Origin: VYFG01 sp965213885
Lineage (GTDB): Bacteria; Pseudomonadota; Gammaproteobacteria; Arenicellales; Poriferihabitantaceae
NCBI GenBank assembly: GCA_965213885.1
Contig: OZ243919.1
Location: 1,116,001-1,180,000 of the forward strand
Direction of reading: 5' to 3'
Length of the DNA: 64,000 bases
The notes below the pieces were generated by a model that saw nothing but the letters and a program-made list of their open reading frames with translations, was not told the origin of the DNA and did no database searches. Made by a program: the position numbers and the translations under genes. Each line of letters opens with the position of its first letter. The first letter of the stretch is position 1. This document shows positions 26,106-35,552 of this stretch, in pieces.

Positions 26106-28736
26106 ATGACCGAGTCACCGTTCGCCCGAGAGACACTGCCTGCCAACCTGGAACAGGAGATGCGGCAGTCCTACCTGGATTACGCCATGAGCGTGATCGT
26201 CGGTCGTGCGTTGCCGGATGTCCGCGACGGACTGAAGCCTGTCCATCGCCGGGTCCTGTATGCCATGTCGGAACTGGGCAACGATTGGAACAAGCCCTAC
26301 AAGAAATCTGCCCGGATCGTAGGTGACGTGATCGGAAAGTACCATCCCCACGGCGATACCGCGGTGTACGACACCATCGTCCGCATGGCACAGGATTTCT
26401 CCATGCGCTACCTGCTGATCGACGGACAGGGGAATTTCGGTTCCGTGGACGGGGACGCACCCGCCGCGATGCGATATACGGAAATTCGTCTCAGCCGGAT
26501 CGCCCATGAACTACTGTCCGACCTGGACAAGGAAACCGTGGATTTCGGTCCCAACTATGATGAGACCGAAACCCAGCCGCTGGTGCTGCCGACACGTGTG
26601 CCGAACCTCCTGACAAACGGCTCTACCGGCATCGCTGTCGGCATGGCCACCAACATACCGCCACACAACCTGCGCGAGGTTGTTGGGGGTTGCCTGGCGC
26701 TGATCGACAATCCGGATATTTCCGTTGCCGGGCTGATGCAGACCATCCCGGGCCCGGATTTTCCCACCGCCGGGATCATCTACGGCCGCACCGGAATCCG
26801 CCTGGCATACGAGACCGGCCGCGGCCGGATCAACGTACGGGCCCGTGCGACCATTGAGGAGGCGGACAGCAGGCGTCAGTCAATCATCGTGACGGAACTG
26901 CCTTACATGGTGAACAAGGCCCGTCTGATGGAAAAGATCGCGGAACTGGTAAAGCACAAGCGGATCGAGGGAATTTCCGCCCTCAGGGACGAGTCCGACA
27001 AGTCAGGTATGCGCCTGGTGATCGAGATCAAGCGCGGGGAGCAGGCGGACATCGTGCTCAACAACCTGTACAAGCATACCAGGATGCAGACGGTTTTCGG
27101 TCTCAATATGGTGGCGCTCAGCGGAAACCAGCCCCGGCTGTTCACGCTCAGGGACATGCTCGAAGAGTTCCTGCGGCATCGCCGGGAGGTCGTCACCCGG
27201 CGCACGGTCCACATGCTGCGCAAGGCGCGCGACCGGGCCCATATCCTGGAAGGGCTTTCGGTGGCGCTCGCCAACCTGGATCCGGTCATCGAACTGATCA
27301 GGGCCGCGCAAACCCCCGCAGAAGCCAAGGCACAGTTGCTGTCGGGTCATTGGGACCCCGGGATCGTCGCGGACATGGTGGCGCGCGGCGATTCCGATCT
27401 CACCAGGAGCGAGGGTCCCGACCGGGAATTCGGTCTGCAGCCTGCCGGATACAGGCTATCTCCGGAACAGGCCCAGGCAATCCTGGATCTCAGGCTGCAT
27501 CGCCTGACGGGTCTCGAACAGGAGAAAATACGCCAGGAATACGGTGAGATCGTCGACCACATCGCCTCGTTGCTGGAAATACTGCGAAATCCCGATCGCC
27601 TCATGGCGATCATCCGGGAGGAACTGGCGGAAATCCGGGATCGCTACGGTGACGACCGGCGAAGCGAGATCCAGGACGGTGAAATCGATTTCTCCATGGA
27701 GGACCTGATTCCCGAGGAGGAAGTCGTGGTGACACTGTCCCACGCGGGATATGCCAAGTCCCAGCCGGTCAGCGATTACGCTGCCCAGCGTCGGGGAGGG
27801 AAAGGGCGCATTGCCACCCGGACCCGCGAAGAGGATTTTGTCGAGCGCATGTTCATCGCCAACTCCCATGACACGATCCTGTGCTTTTCCGACCGTGGGA
27901 AGGTGTACTGGCTGCGAGTGTTCCAGCTGCCGCAGGCGGGTCGTCAGGCCCGGGGAAAGCCGCTGGTCAACCTGCTGCCGCTCGAAACCGGTGAGCAAGT
28001 CACCGCGATACTGCCTATCAAGGGCTATGATGACGGCAAGCACATCGTGATGGCCACCTCACGGGGAATTGTCAAGAAGTGCGATCTGACCGTGTTTTCC
28101 AACCCACGCACCAACGGAATCATCGCGGTCAGGCTGGATGAGGACGATCACCTCATCGGCGTTGCGCTAACCGGTGAAGGGGATGATGTCCTGCTCGTCA
28201 GCGACCGCGGAAAGGCCATCCGTTTCGCCGAGACCGGCGTCCGCAGCATGGGCCGGGTCACCCGCGGCGTGCGCGGTATCCGGCTGGGCGACGAAGGCCG
28301 GGTCATTTCGCTGATGGTGATTCCCGGTCCCGGCGCGGACGATCCCCCGAGGGACCTGCACGTGTTGATCAGCACAGCCAACGGTTATGGCAAGAGGACG
28401 CCGGTCACCGACTTTCCGCGAAAGAACCGGGGGGGCATGGGAGTCATCGCGGTCAAGACTTCGGCACGCAATGGTGAAGTGGTCAGCGCCCTTTCGGTTT
28501 CGGAACAGGACGAGGTCATGCTCATCACCGATGGCGGAACCCTGGTCCGCACTCCGGTGAACGGGATCTCCAGGCAGGGCAGGATTACCCAGGGCGTGCG
28601 CCTGATTTCGGTCAATTCCGGAGAGAGGCTGGCCAGTGTCAGCCGCGTGGACGAATCGGCCAATGACGATCCGGAGGATTCTGGTGAAGAGGGTGCCGTC
28701 CTGTCCCCGGATCCGGAACCGGCGACCATTCACTGA
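26106..28736 (+). CDS. gyrA: DNA gyrase subunit A
   Basis: An 876-residue type II topoisomerase subunit that introduces negative supercoils with GyrB. The N-terminal breakage-reunion domain has DYAMSVIVGRALPDVRDGLK and KYHPHGDTAVYDTIVRMAQ. AAMRYTEIRLSRIAHEL contains the catalytic Tyr. The coiled gate reads QAQAILDLRLHRLTGLE. The C-terminal beta-pinwheel begins with the GyrA box QRRGGKG; later blades include GVRGIRLGDEG and GYGKRTPVTDFP. The quinolone-pocket residue equivalent to E. coli Ser83 is Thr, as in wild-type Pseudomonas. ATG 26106 is used although GTG 26103 is immediately upstream. It starts the aromatic/rpsA cluster. Confidence 0.96.
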   Translation: MTESPFARETLPANLEQEMRQSYLDYAMSVIVGRALPDVRDGLKPVHRRVLYAMSELGNDWNKPYKKSARIVGDVIGKYHPHGDTAVYDTIVRMAQDFSMRYLLIDGQGNFGSVDGDAPAAMRYTEIRLSRIAHELLSDLDKETVDFGPNYDETETQPLVLPTRVPNLLTNGSTGIAVGMATNIPPHNLREVVGGCLALIDNPDISVAGLMQTIPGPDFPTAGIIYGRTGIRLAYETGRGRINVRARATIEEADSRRQSIIVTELPYMVNKARLMEKIAELVKHKRIEGISALRDESDKSGMRLVIEIKRGEQADIVLNNLYKHTRMQTVFGLNMVALSGNQPRLFTLRDMLEEFLRHRREVVTRRTVHMLRKARDRAHILEGLSVALANLDPVIELIRAAQTPAEAKAQLLSGHWDPGIVADMVARGDSDLTRSEGPDREFGLQPAGYRLSPEQAQAILDLRLHRLTGLEQEKIRQEYGEIVDHIASLLEILRNPDRLMAIIREELAEIRDRYGDDRRSEIQDGEIDFSMEDLIPEEEVVVTLSHAGYAKSQPVSDYAAQRRGGKGRIATRTREEDFVERMFIANSHDTILCFSDRGKVYWLRVFQLPQAGRQARGKPLVNLLPLETGEQVTAILPIKGYDDGKHIVMATSRGIVKKCDLTVFSNPRTNGIIAVRLDEDDHLIGVALTGEGDDVLLVSDRGKAIRFAETGVRSMGRVTRGVRGIRLGDEGRVISLMVIPGPGADDPPRDLHVLISTANGYGKRTPVTDFPRKNRGGMGVIAVKTSARNGEVVSALSVSEQDEVMLITDGGTLVRTPVNGISRQGRITQGVRLISVNSGERLASVSRVDESANDDPEDSGEEGAVLSPDPEPATIH

Positions 28737-28751
28737 CCCGCCCGGATTCCT

Positions 28752-29837
28752 GTGTCGGATCGTTCAGAAAATCAACTCGACCAGTGTCGCAAACGAATCG
28801 ACGAAATCGACGATCGCATACTGGAGTTGATGGGCGAGCGGCTTGAAGTAGCCCGAACCATCGCCGAGATCAAGCAGGTGCTCTCCGAACCCGCCTATTA
28901 CCGCCCGGAACGGGAAGCCCAGGTTCTGAGTCGACTGCGTGACCTGAAACCGTCACTCATGTCTGAGGATGACGTGGAATCCCTATTCCGTGTGATCATG
29001 TCCATCACGCGCAATTCCGAGACCGGCTTATCCGTAGCGCTGCTCGGCCCCGAGGGAACGGATTCCGAGACGGCGACGATGCGACATTTCGGCCCCGCGA
29101 TCGAGATCGTCCGCATGCCCACGATCGGGGAGGTTTTCCGCAGCACGGAAATAGGCCGGACGGATTTCACCGTCGTTCCGGTGGAGAATTCCACCGAGGA
29201 GGGGGTCAGCGCCGTCATGGATCTGCTGGCCAGTACACCGCTTCTGGTTTGTTCGGAAATCCGCCTGCCGCTCCATCACAACCTGATTACAGCCGCACTC
29301 ACGGTTGCCGATGTTCGCAAGGTGGCCGCGCATCCCCAGACCCTGGCACAGTGTCGGCACTGGCTGGGCGATCATCTTGCGGAAATCGAGCTGATTCCGT
29401 GCAGCAGCAACGCCGAAGGAGTCCAGTTGGCGGCAATGACGCCGGGCATCGCCGCCATTGCCGGTAAGGATCTCGCCAACGCACACCAACTTCCCGTGCT
29501 GGTTGCAAACATTGAAGACGATCCCGGGCATACCGCCCGTTACCTGGTTCTTTCTATGCGGGACACCCCACCGAGCGGAGATGACAAGACCAGCTTTCTG
29601 ATGGCCGTAGACAACCGGCCCGGCGCACTGGTGCAACTGCTGAAACCGCTGGCCGATCACAGTGTGGACCTGACCCGAATCGAGTCGCGCCCTTTCAGTT
29701 CGGGAATCTGGGAGTACGTATTCTTTGTCGACGTGAAGGGCCACAGGGATGACCCTGCTGTTGCCGGGGCCATACACGAAATCCGGAGCGAGGCTGGCCT
29801 GTTCCGCCATCTTGGCTCCTATCCTGCAGCATACTGA
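28752..29837 (+). CDS. pheA: Bifunctional chorismate mutase/prephenate dehydratase
   Basis: A 361-residue P-protein converting chorismate to prephenate and then phenylpyruvate for phenylalanine. Residues 1-90 form an AroQ-type mutase: QCRKRIDEIDDRILELMGER and EVARTIAEIK. The dehydratase domain follows (VALLGPEGTDSETATMRHFG, FTVVPVENSTEEGVSAVMDL, with the TRYLV-like TARYLVLSM). A C-terminal ACT domain (NRPGALVQLLKPLADHSVDL and TRIESRPF) gives phenylalanine feedback. GTG start 15 bases after gyrA. In Pseudomonas serC lies between gyrA and pheA; it is absent here. Confidence 0.94.
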   Translation: MSDRSENQLDQCRKRIDEIDDRILELMGERLEVARTIAEIKQVLSEPAYYRPEREAQVLSRLRDLKPSLMSEDDVESLFRVIMSITRNSETGLSVALLGPEGTDSETATMRHFGPAIEIVRMPTIGEVFRSTEIGRTDFTVVPVENSTEEGVSAVMDLLASTPLLVCSEIRLPLHHNLITAALTVADVRKVAAHPQTLAQCRHWLGDHLAEIELIPCSSNAEGVQLAAMTPGIAAIAGKDLANAHQLPVLVANIEDDPGHTARYLVLSMRDTPPSGDDKTSFLMAVDNRPGALVQLLKPLADHSVDLTRIESRPFSSGIWEYVFFVDVKGHRDDPAVAGAIHEIRSEAGLFRHLGSYPAAY

Positions 29838-29846
29838 GTTCATGCC

Positions 29847-30827
29847 ATGACGACATCACGGACCGACAAGGAGAATGACACCGGCGGGACAACGGATTTC
29901 CGCATCCCGGTTTTGTCCATCATTGGTGTGGGGATGATTGGTGGATCACTTGCCCTCAGTCTGAAAAAGCGACGGCTGGTTGATCAAGTCATCGGTTACG
30001 GACGCAACCACAATCACCTGGAGCGGGCCAGGGAACTGGGCGTCATCGATGCAATCGCCACATCCGCATCCGGGGCGGCCGAGAGGGCAGACATGGTGGT
30101 TCTGGCCACGCCAGTCTGTGCCATGGGCGGGATCATGGATGAAATCCGGCCTGTGCTGCGCACCGACACGGTGGTGACCGATGTGGGCAGTGTCAAGCAG
30201 GGAGTCGTGGATCAGGCCAGAGCCCGTCTGGGCGATTCCCTGCGGCGCTTTGTTCCGGCCCACCCGGTAGCCGGCAAGGAGAACAGCGGCGTGGATGCGG
30301 CGACCCCGGACCTGTACGAACAGCACCGGGTGGCCCTCGTTCCTCTGGAGGAATCCGATGTCGACGCGGTGGAGAGAGTCGGGCGCATGTGGCGGGCAGT
30401 GGGCGCGGACATTGTCCGGATGGGCGTTGCCGAGCACGATCGCGTGCTTGCCATGACCAGCCATCTCCCGCATCTGCTGGCCTATGCGATGGTGCATTAT
30501 TTCGCCGTTGGCGAGGACCGGGAGAAATGCTATGAAATGGTGGCAGGAGGTTTCTATGATTTTACCCGGATCGCCAGCAGTGATCCGGTGATGTGGCGTG
30601 ATATCTGTCACATGAACCGGGAAGCCATCCTGGATCATATACGCGGCTACCGGGATCAGCTTGCGAGAATTGAGGCCATGGTGGTTGATGACAAGACTGA
30701 GGAGCTGGAAGCACTCTTTGTTGACGCACGTGAAGCCCGCGCCATGGTTGCGGAAAGAAGGCGGATCCTGCCTTCCGTGGAGCAGTCCCCGCCCAGGCGA
30801 TGGGTCCGGCAGCAGGTGATCCGGTAA
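29847..30827 (+). CDS. tyrA: Prephenate dehydrogenase
   Basis: A 326-residue NAD(P)-dependent enzyme that oxidises and decarboxylates prephenate to 4-hydroxyphenylpyruvate for tyrosine. The Rossmann motif IIGVGMIGGSLALSLKK lies near residue 25. VVTDVGSVKQGVV and VPAHPVAGKENSGVDAA carry conserved Ser and His residues of the active site, and AMTSHLPHLLAYAMV is in the dimer domain. There is no fused chorismate mutase and no fused aroA, unlike Pseudomonas, where tyrA and aroA are one gene. It lies 9 bases after pheA and 6 before aroA, so it is co-transcribed. Confidence 0.92.
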   Translation: MTTSRTDKENDTGGTTDFRIPVLSIIGVGMIGGSLALSLKKRRLVDQVIGYGRNHNHLERARELGVIDAIATSASGAAERADMVVLATPVCAMGGIMDEIRPVLRTDTVVTDVGSVKQGVVDQARARLGDSLRRFVPAHPVAGKENSGVDAATPDLYEQHRVALVPLEESDVDAVERVGRMWRAVGADIVRMGVAEHDRVLAMTSHLPHLLAYAMVHYFAVGEDREKCYEMVAGGFYDFTRIASSDPVMWRDICHMNREAILDHIRGYRDQLARIEAMVVDDKTEELEALFVDAREARAMVAERRRILPSVEQSPPRRWVRQQVIR

Positions 30828-30833
30828 GGAGCC

Positions 30834-32150
30834 GTGATCCAGGGCATCGAGGTGGCGGGAGGAATTCCGCTCAGGGGCGAAATTCGGGTGGATGGGGACA
30901 AGTCCATTTCCCATCGTGCCGTCATGTTCGGTGCCATTGCGGACGGTGTCACAAGAGTACGCAACCTGCTTCTGGGCGAGGACGTAATGGCGACCGTGGA
31001 CGCCTTCCGTGCCATGGGGGTGGAAATCAGGCAGGATGGTCGGGATTTTCTGATCAACGGCGTCGGCCTGGAAGGACTGCACCGTCCGGGTACGGCACTG
31101 GACATGGGGAATTCCGGCACCGCGTTCAGGCTCCTTGCCGGAATTCTCTGTGGACAGAATTGGTCCGTAACGTTGACTGGGGACGCATCCTTGCGCGGCC
31201 GCCCGATGGACCGCATCATCGCCCCCTTGTCGACGATGGGCGCCCGGTTCGAATCCAGTGAAGGCAGACCCCCGCTCAAGATTCATCCGCCGGGTGAGGT
31301 CAGGGCGATCCGCTACGAGCTTCCCATGGCAAGCGCACAGGTCAAGTCCGCCGTGTTACTGGCGGGCCTGTACGCCCGGGGCGACACTGTGGTGTACGAA
31401 CCAGCGCCCACACGTGACCATACAGAGCGCATGCTCCGGGGCTTCGGGTATCCGGTCCGGCGAAACGGAGACCGGATTTCGTTGACCGGCGGCGGCCGGC
31501 TGGACGCCCGCGAAGTGGATGTGCCTGCAGACCTGTCATCGGCTGCCTTTTTCATCGTCGGGGCCCTGATCGCCCCGGAATCCGATCTCCTGTTGCGACG
31601 GGTTGGTATCAATCCGAGCCGGGATGGTGTTCTGCGGATTCTCAAGCGCATGTCGGCCGATATCAGCCTGGAAAACCTCCATGAGGTCGGCGGTGAGCCT
31701 CTGGCTGACCTGCGGGTGCGCCATTCGAGGCTGCAGGCGGTCGACCTTGATGCCGGGGACATCGCCCTGGCCGTGGATGAGATTCCGGTGCTGGCGGTGG
31801 CTGCCGCCTGCGCGGAGGGGGTGACCAGAATCCGCGGGGCAGAGGAACTGCGGGTCAAGGAAAGCGACCGGATCCGGACTACCGTGGCGGGCCTTTCCGC
31901 CTTGGGCGTGAAGGTTCTTGAGCATCCGGATGGCATGTCGATCACTGGAGGCAGGATTGCCGGGGGCGTTGTGGAAAGTGGGGGTGATCACCGGATCGCC
32001 ATGGCGTTCGCCATGGCAGCCTGCGCCGCCGGAAGCGCTGTCCGTGTCATGGACACGGCCTGCATCAATACCTCGTTTCCCGGATTCCTCGACCTTGCCC
32101 GGAATGCGGGCATGGCCGTCAGTGATTTGCGGGTACCCGGGCCAGGATGA
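30834..32150 (+). CDS. aroA: 3-phosphoshikimate 1-carboxyvinyltransferase (EPSP synthase)
   Basis: A 438-residue enzyme that adds enolpyruvyl from PEP to shikimate-3-phosphate, sixth step of the shikimate pathway. Motifs are DGDKSISHRAVMFGAIADG, GNSGTAFRLLAGILCG, SLRGRPMDRIIAPL, MASAQVKSAVLLAGL and ELRVKESDRI. The PEP-site DGD and GNSGTAxR are complete. The NSGTAFR form (rather than NAGTAMR) suggests a class II-like enzyme, but glyphosate tolerance cannot be judged. Start GTG after TAAGGAG, 6 bases past tyrA; its end overlaps cmk by 4 bases. Confidence 0.95.
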   Translation: MIQGIEVAGGIPLRGEIRVDGDKSISHRAVMFGAIADGVTRVRNLLLGEDVMATVDAFRAMGVEIRQDGRDFLINGVGLEGLHRPGTALDMGNSGTAFRLLAGILCGQNWSVTLTGDASLRGRPMDRIIAPLSTMGARFESSEGRPPLKIHPPGEVRAIRYELPMASAQVKSAVLLAGLYARGDTVVYEPAPTRDHTERMLRGFGYPVRRNGDRISLTGGGRLDAREVDVPADLSSAAFFIVGALIAPESDLLLRRVGINPSRDGVLRILKRMSADISLENLHEVGGEPLADLRVRHSRLQAVDLDAGDIALAVDEIPVLAVAAACAEGVTRIRGAEELRVKESDRIRTTVAGLSALGVKVLEHPDGMSITGGRIAGGVVESGGDHRIAMAFAMAACAAGSAVRVMDTACINTSFPGFLDLARNAGMAVSDLRVPGPG

Positions 32151-32815
32151 ACCGCGAGGCGGTGCCCGTAGTCACCATCGACGGCCCGAGCGGTTCAGGC
32201 AAGGGTACGGTGGCGTTACGGGTTGCCAGCGTGCTTCACTGGCATCACCTCGACAGTGGTGCGCTTTATCGCGTCCTGGCATTGTACGCGATACGCCGGG
32301 ATGTGCCGCTGGATGATGAATCGCGGTTGGCCGAACTGGCAAACTCCCTGCCGCTGCGGTTCGCAAGGGGCAAGGCAATGCTGGATGGAATGGACGTGGA
32401 AAATGATATCCGCAGTGAACAGGCCGGTGACCGGGCTTCCAGGTTGGCGCCGTTTCCCGCGGTGCGAAAGGCGCTGTTGGTCTGGCAACGGAGCTGCGCC
32501 GTGCCCCCGGGGCTGGTGGCGGATGGACGGGACATGGGGACGGTCGTTTTTCCGGATGCCGATTGCAAGATTTTTCTCACCGCCAGCGTGGAACAAAGGG
32601 CGCAGAGGCGCTTTAACCAGTTGAGAGAAAAGGGTTTTGATGTTAATATCCGACGGCTTTTCGAAGAGATCTCCGAACGGGACCGACGAGATGCGGGTCG
32701 CAGGATATCACCGCTGCGACCTGCAAAAGACGCGGTACTGTTGGACACGACAGAGCTGACCATCGACCAGGCGGTCAAGACGGTGTTGAGGCTGACAGCC
32801 CATTCCCCGGGATGA
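32147..32815 (+). CDS. cmk: Cytidylate kinase
   Basis: A 222-residue NMP kinase that phosphorylates CMP and dCMP. The P-loop is VTIDGPSGSGKGTVALRVA, then HHLDSGALYRVLALYA (nucleotide site) and VADGRDMGTVVFPDADCKIFL. The lid arginines lie in RDRRDAGRRISPLRPAKDAV. Its start codon overlaps the aroA stop (ATGA), showing coupling. It precedes rpsA, an association conserved throughout gammaproteobacteria. Confidence 0.95.
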   Translation: MNREAVPVVTIDGPSGSGKGTVALRVASVLHWHHLDSGALYRVLALYAIRRDVPLDDESRLAELANSLPLRFARGKAMLDGMDVENDIRSEQAGDRASRLAPFPAVRKALLVWQRSCAVPPGLVADGRDMGTVVFPDADCKIFLTASVEQRAQRRFNQLREKGFDVNIRRLFEEISERDRRDAGRRISPLRPAKDAVLLDTTELTIDQAVKTVLRLTAHSPG

Positions 32816-33205
32816 CGCGGGCCTGAATCAGCATGCCGGTCGGCTTCGGGCATCCGGACAGTTGCTGTTGCCCGCCGTCTCGCCAGCCACGTCGATCTCG
32901 CGCCGTTGCCCGAAACCGGACTGCGGTATTCGGGTCGTCGGAATCGGCCCGTTCGTGACAGGTCCGGCGAGAGGGGACTGACCCGGTCTTCGATTGGCAC
33001 GTGGTGGATGGGTCCGGGGTTGCAGCCATGCAGGAAGCTGTCTGACTGCTACCGACCTATCTTGAACTATACAACTTATCGATAACATCGACTGCCTGCC
33101 ACTCTTCCTGTTCATTTCAGTTCCATTTTGGGGCGGCATCCGGCCGGATGCCACCACAGAACCGGCAAGCGTTTGGCATCGGGCAGCTTTTTCCAATTTT
33201 GAACT
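32816..33205 (+). promoter_or_regulatory. rpsA leader region
   Basis: 390 bases between cmk and rpsA with no gene that I can support. It is AT-richer near 33060-33120, where a promoter could lie, but I find no well-spaced -35/-10 pair. It holds a strong palindrome at 33135-33152. No purine-rich ribosome site precedes the rpsA ATG (the 20 upstream bases are CTTTTTCCAATTTTGAACT-like). Confidence 0.5.
33135..33152 (+). promoter_or_regulatory. Palindromic stem in the rpsA leader
   Basis: GGCATCCGGCCGGATGCC is a perfect 18-base palindrome ending 53 bases before the rpsA start. In RNA it can fold as a GC-rich stem with a short loop. E. coli rpsA also has leader hairpins without a Shine-Dalgarno sequence and is autoregulated by S1. 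Confidence 0.5.
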
Positions 33206-34882
33206 ATGAGTGAAGACTTTGCGGCGCTGCTGGAGGAGAACCTCTCCGGAGTGGTAATGAAGCCCGGCTCGGTAATCACGGGCGAAGTGCTGGAAATCAA
33301 CAACGATTTCGTGATTGTCGGGGCAGGACTCAAGTCCGATGCAGAGATACATGCCTCCGAATTCAGGAACCCCGCCGGTGAGATCACCGTCGTGGTGGGC
33401 GACAAGGTAGAGGTTGCCCTGGAGGCCGTGGAGGACGGTACTGGTGCCACTCGAATGTCCAGGGAGAAGGCCATGCGCGCACGCGCATGGGAGGAACTCT
33501 CCAGGGCCCACGAGAATAGCGATATTGTCAGCGGCGTCATTACGGGCAAGGTCAAGGGTGGATTTACTGTTGATATCAACAACCTTCGTGCATTCCTCCC
33601 CGGCTCGCTCGTGGACGTAAGGCCAGTCAAGGACTCCGCCTATATTGAAGGCCGGGAACTTGATTTCAAGGTCATCAAGCTCGACCAGTCCCGCAACAAC
33701 ATCGTGGTTTCCAGACGGGCCATCGTCGAGAACGAGCTCAACGAGGAGCGGGACAAACTGCTGGACACCCTGGAGGAAGGGCAGATCGTCAAGGGTATCG
33801 TCAAGAACCTCACCGACTATGGTGCTTTCGTCAATCTGGGTGGGCTTGATGGCCTGTTACATATTACTGATCTTGCCTGGAAGCGTGTCAAGCATCCTTC
33901 TGAAGTACTCAATGTCGGTGACGAGATCGATGCCAGGGTCCTCAAGTTCGATCGTGAGCAGTGTCGTGTCTCTCTGGGTATCAAACAGCTTGGAGACGAT
34001 CCATGGCTGGATCTTTCAAGACGGTATCCGGTGGGAACCCGCCTGTTCGGCCGGGTAACCAATCTGACCGACTACGGTGCATTCGTGGAACTGGAAGAAG
34101 GGGTGGAAGGCCTGGTGCACCTGTCAGAGATGGACTGGACCAACAAGAATATCCATCCAGCCAAGTTCTGCCATGTGGGTGATGAGGTTGAGGTCATGGT
34201 GCTTGATATCGACTCCGATCGACGCCGTATCTCCCTTGGCATGAAGCAGTGCACACCCAACCCCTGGGAGGAGTTCGCCGCGTTGCACAAGAAAGGTGAC
34301 GTGATGACCGGAAAAATCCGATCGATCACGGACTTCGGCGTTTTCATCGGCGTTGAGGGCGGTATCGACGGACTGGTTCACCTGTCCGAACTTTCCTGGG
34401 ACCGTCCGGGGGAGGAAGTGGTCACCGAACTCAAGAAAGGTGATGAACTCACCGTGGTGGTTCTTGCGGTGGACGCCGAAAGGGAGCGGATCTCCCTGGG
34501 TCTCAAGCAGGCGATCGAGGATCCGTTTTCTACGTATGTCAGCGAAAACGGCAAGGGCCGCACGGTGCAGGGAACCGTCAAGGATGTCACCGTCAAGGGG
34601 GCGATCGTGGAACTTGCACCCAGTGTCGAAGGATACATCCGTGCATCGGAAATCACCCAGGACCGCGTGGAGGATGCGCGTACCGTCCTGAACGTGGGCG
34701 ATCCCATCGAAGCCAAGATCACCAGCATTGAACGCAAGGACCGAAAGATTTCCCTTTCCATCAAGGTCAGGGAAATGGAGATCGAAGGTGAGGCCGTGCA
34801 GGAATATTCCCGTGAATCTGCTATCGGCAGTGCGACGCTGGGTGACAAGCTGAAAGAACAACTGAGCAAGCAAAGCTCCTGA
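33206..34882 (+). CDS. rpsA: 30S ribosomal protein S1
   Basis: A 558-residue protein with six S1 RNA-binding domains, which holds mRNA near the 30S platform. Repeats are visible at KPGSVITGEVLEINNDFVIV, NSDIVSGVITGKVKGGFTVD, EGQIVKGIVKNLTDYGAFVN, VGTRLFGRVTNLTDYGAFVE, KGDVMTGKIRSITDFGVFIG and KGRTVQGTVKDVTVKGAIVE. The first two, which dock on S2 and the 30S, are the divergent ones, as expected. Length equals E. coli S1 (557). Translation must start without a clear Shine-Dalgarno sequence, consistent with autogenous control. ihfB follows by 17 bases. Confidence 0.96.
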   Translation: MSEDFAALLEENLSGVVMKPGSVITGEVLEINNDFVIVGAGLKSDAEIHASEFRNPAGEITVVVGDKVEVALEAVEDGTGATRMSREKAMRARAWEELSRAHENSDIVSGVITGKVKGGFTVDINNLRAFLPGSLVDVRPVKDSAYIEGRELDFKVIKLDQSRNNIVVSRRAIVENELNEERDKLLDTLEEGQIVKGIVKNLTDYGAFVNLGGLDGLLHITDLAWKRVKHPSEVLNVGDEIDARVLKFDREQCRVSLGIKQLGDDPWLDLSRRYPVGTRLFGRVTNLTDYGAFVELEEGVEGLVHLSEMDWTNKNIHPAKFCHVGDEVEVMVLDIDSDRRRISLGMKQCTPNPWEEFAALHKKGDVMTGKIRSITDFGVFIGVEGGIDGLVHLSELSWDRPGEEVVTELKKGDELTVVVLAVDAERERISLGLKQAIEDPFSTYVSENGKGRTVQGTVKDVTVKGAIVELAPSVEGYIRASEITQDRVEDARTVLNVGDPIEAKITSIERKDRKISLSIKVREMEIEGEAVQEYSRESAIGSATLGDKLKEQLSKQSS

Positions 34883-34899
34883 TTTCCGAGGGTACCGGT

Positions 34900-35232
34900 A
34901 TGGCTTCTGATGAAGCGCAATCTACTGATCAGCCAACTCTGACCAAATCGGAATTGGTTGCCTATATCAGTCAAGAGCAGCCGCAGTTGTTGGGACAGGA
35001 TGTTGAACTGGCGGTCAACAGCATCCTTGACTGCATGTCGAGGGCGCTCGTCAGTGGTGAGCGAATTGAGATTCGCGGATTCGGCAGCATGACGCTTCAC
35101 TATCGTCCTCCGCGCATTGGCAGAAATCCGAAAACCGGTGAAAAAGTCGAGGTGCCGGAGAAATACGTCCCGCATTTCAAGCCGGGTGCCAACCTGAGAA
35201 ATCGAGTGGACGAGAATTACAAAGGAAAATAG
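34900..35232 (+). CDS. ihfB: Integration host factor subunit beta
   Basis: A 110-residue HU/IHF family DNA-bending protein that pairs with IHF-alpha. TKSELVAYISQEQPQLLGQD is the N-terminal helix region and ERIEIRGFGSMTLHYRPPR with IGRNPKTGEKVEV forms the beta arm with the intercalating proline. VPHFKPGANLRNRV closes the fold. About 10 extra residues precede and a short tail follows the E. coli core. GAGG lies 8 bases before the ATG. Adjacent to rpsA, the standard position for the beta subunit. Confidence 0.95.
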   Translation: MASDEAQSTDQPTLTKSELVAYISQEQPQLLGQDVELAVNSILDCMSRALVSGERIEIRGFGSMTLHYRPPRIGRNPKTGEKVEVPEKYVPHFKPGANLRNRVDENYKGK

Positions 35233-35234
35233 CT

Positions 35235-35489
35235 ATGAAAAAACTGCTATATGTAGCTGTAATTATAGTATTTTTTCTGTTAGCACTTTCGTTTTATCTC
35301 AACAATCCACAACTCGTGACACTCAGTTACTACATGGGGTTCGAAAAGGAGATGCCATTGTCGTTGCTCCTTTGGATTACCCTGTTCATCGGTGTGATCA
35401 TCGGCTGGTTTGCCGGTCTGGCACGCAACCTGAGACTGCGTCGCCGTCTTGCCCGGGCCAACCGGACACTGCGGATCGTGGATACCTGA
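35235..35489 (+). CDS. lapA: Lipopolysaccharide assembly protein A
   Basis: An 84-residue inner-membrane protein with two membrane segments (LLYVAVIIVFFLLALSFYL and LSLLLWITLFIGVIIGWFAG) and a basic C-terminal helix, LRLRRRLARANRTLRIV. This is the LapA (YciS) layout, formerly DUF1049. It works with LapB and FtsH in controlling LpxC. AAGGA precedes the ATG; the start is 2 bases after the ihfB stop. Its sequence is notably AT-richer at the 5' end than neighbouring genes. Confidence 0.88.
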   Translation: MKKLLYVAVIIVFFLLALSFYLNNPQLVTLSYYMGFEKEMPLSLLLWITLFIGVIIGWFAGLARNLRLRRRLARANRTLRIVDT

Positions 35490-35552
35490 TCAACCGGAGA
35501 GGGGATATGCACCCAATCGGATATCCTGCTAGGTAGATCGCCTGGACTCATC

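Noticed and set aside
26340..26400. Thr in the quinolone-resistance region of GyrA, suspected resistance mutation
   Set aside because: Thr at this site is wild type in Pseudomonas and others, so resistance by acquired mutation cannot be inferred.
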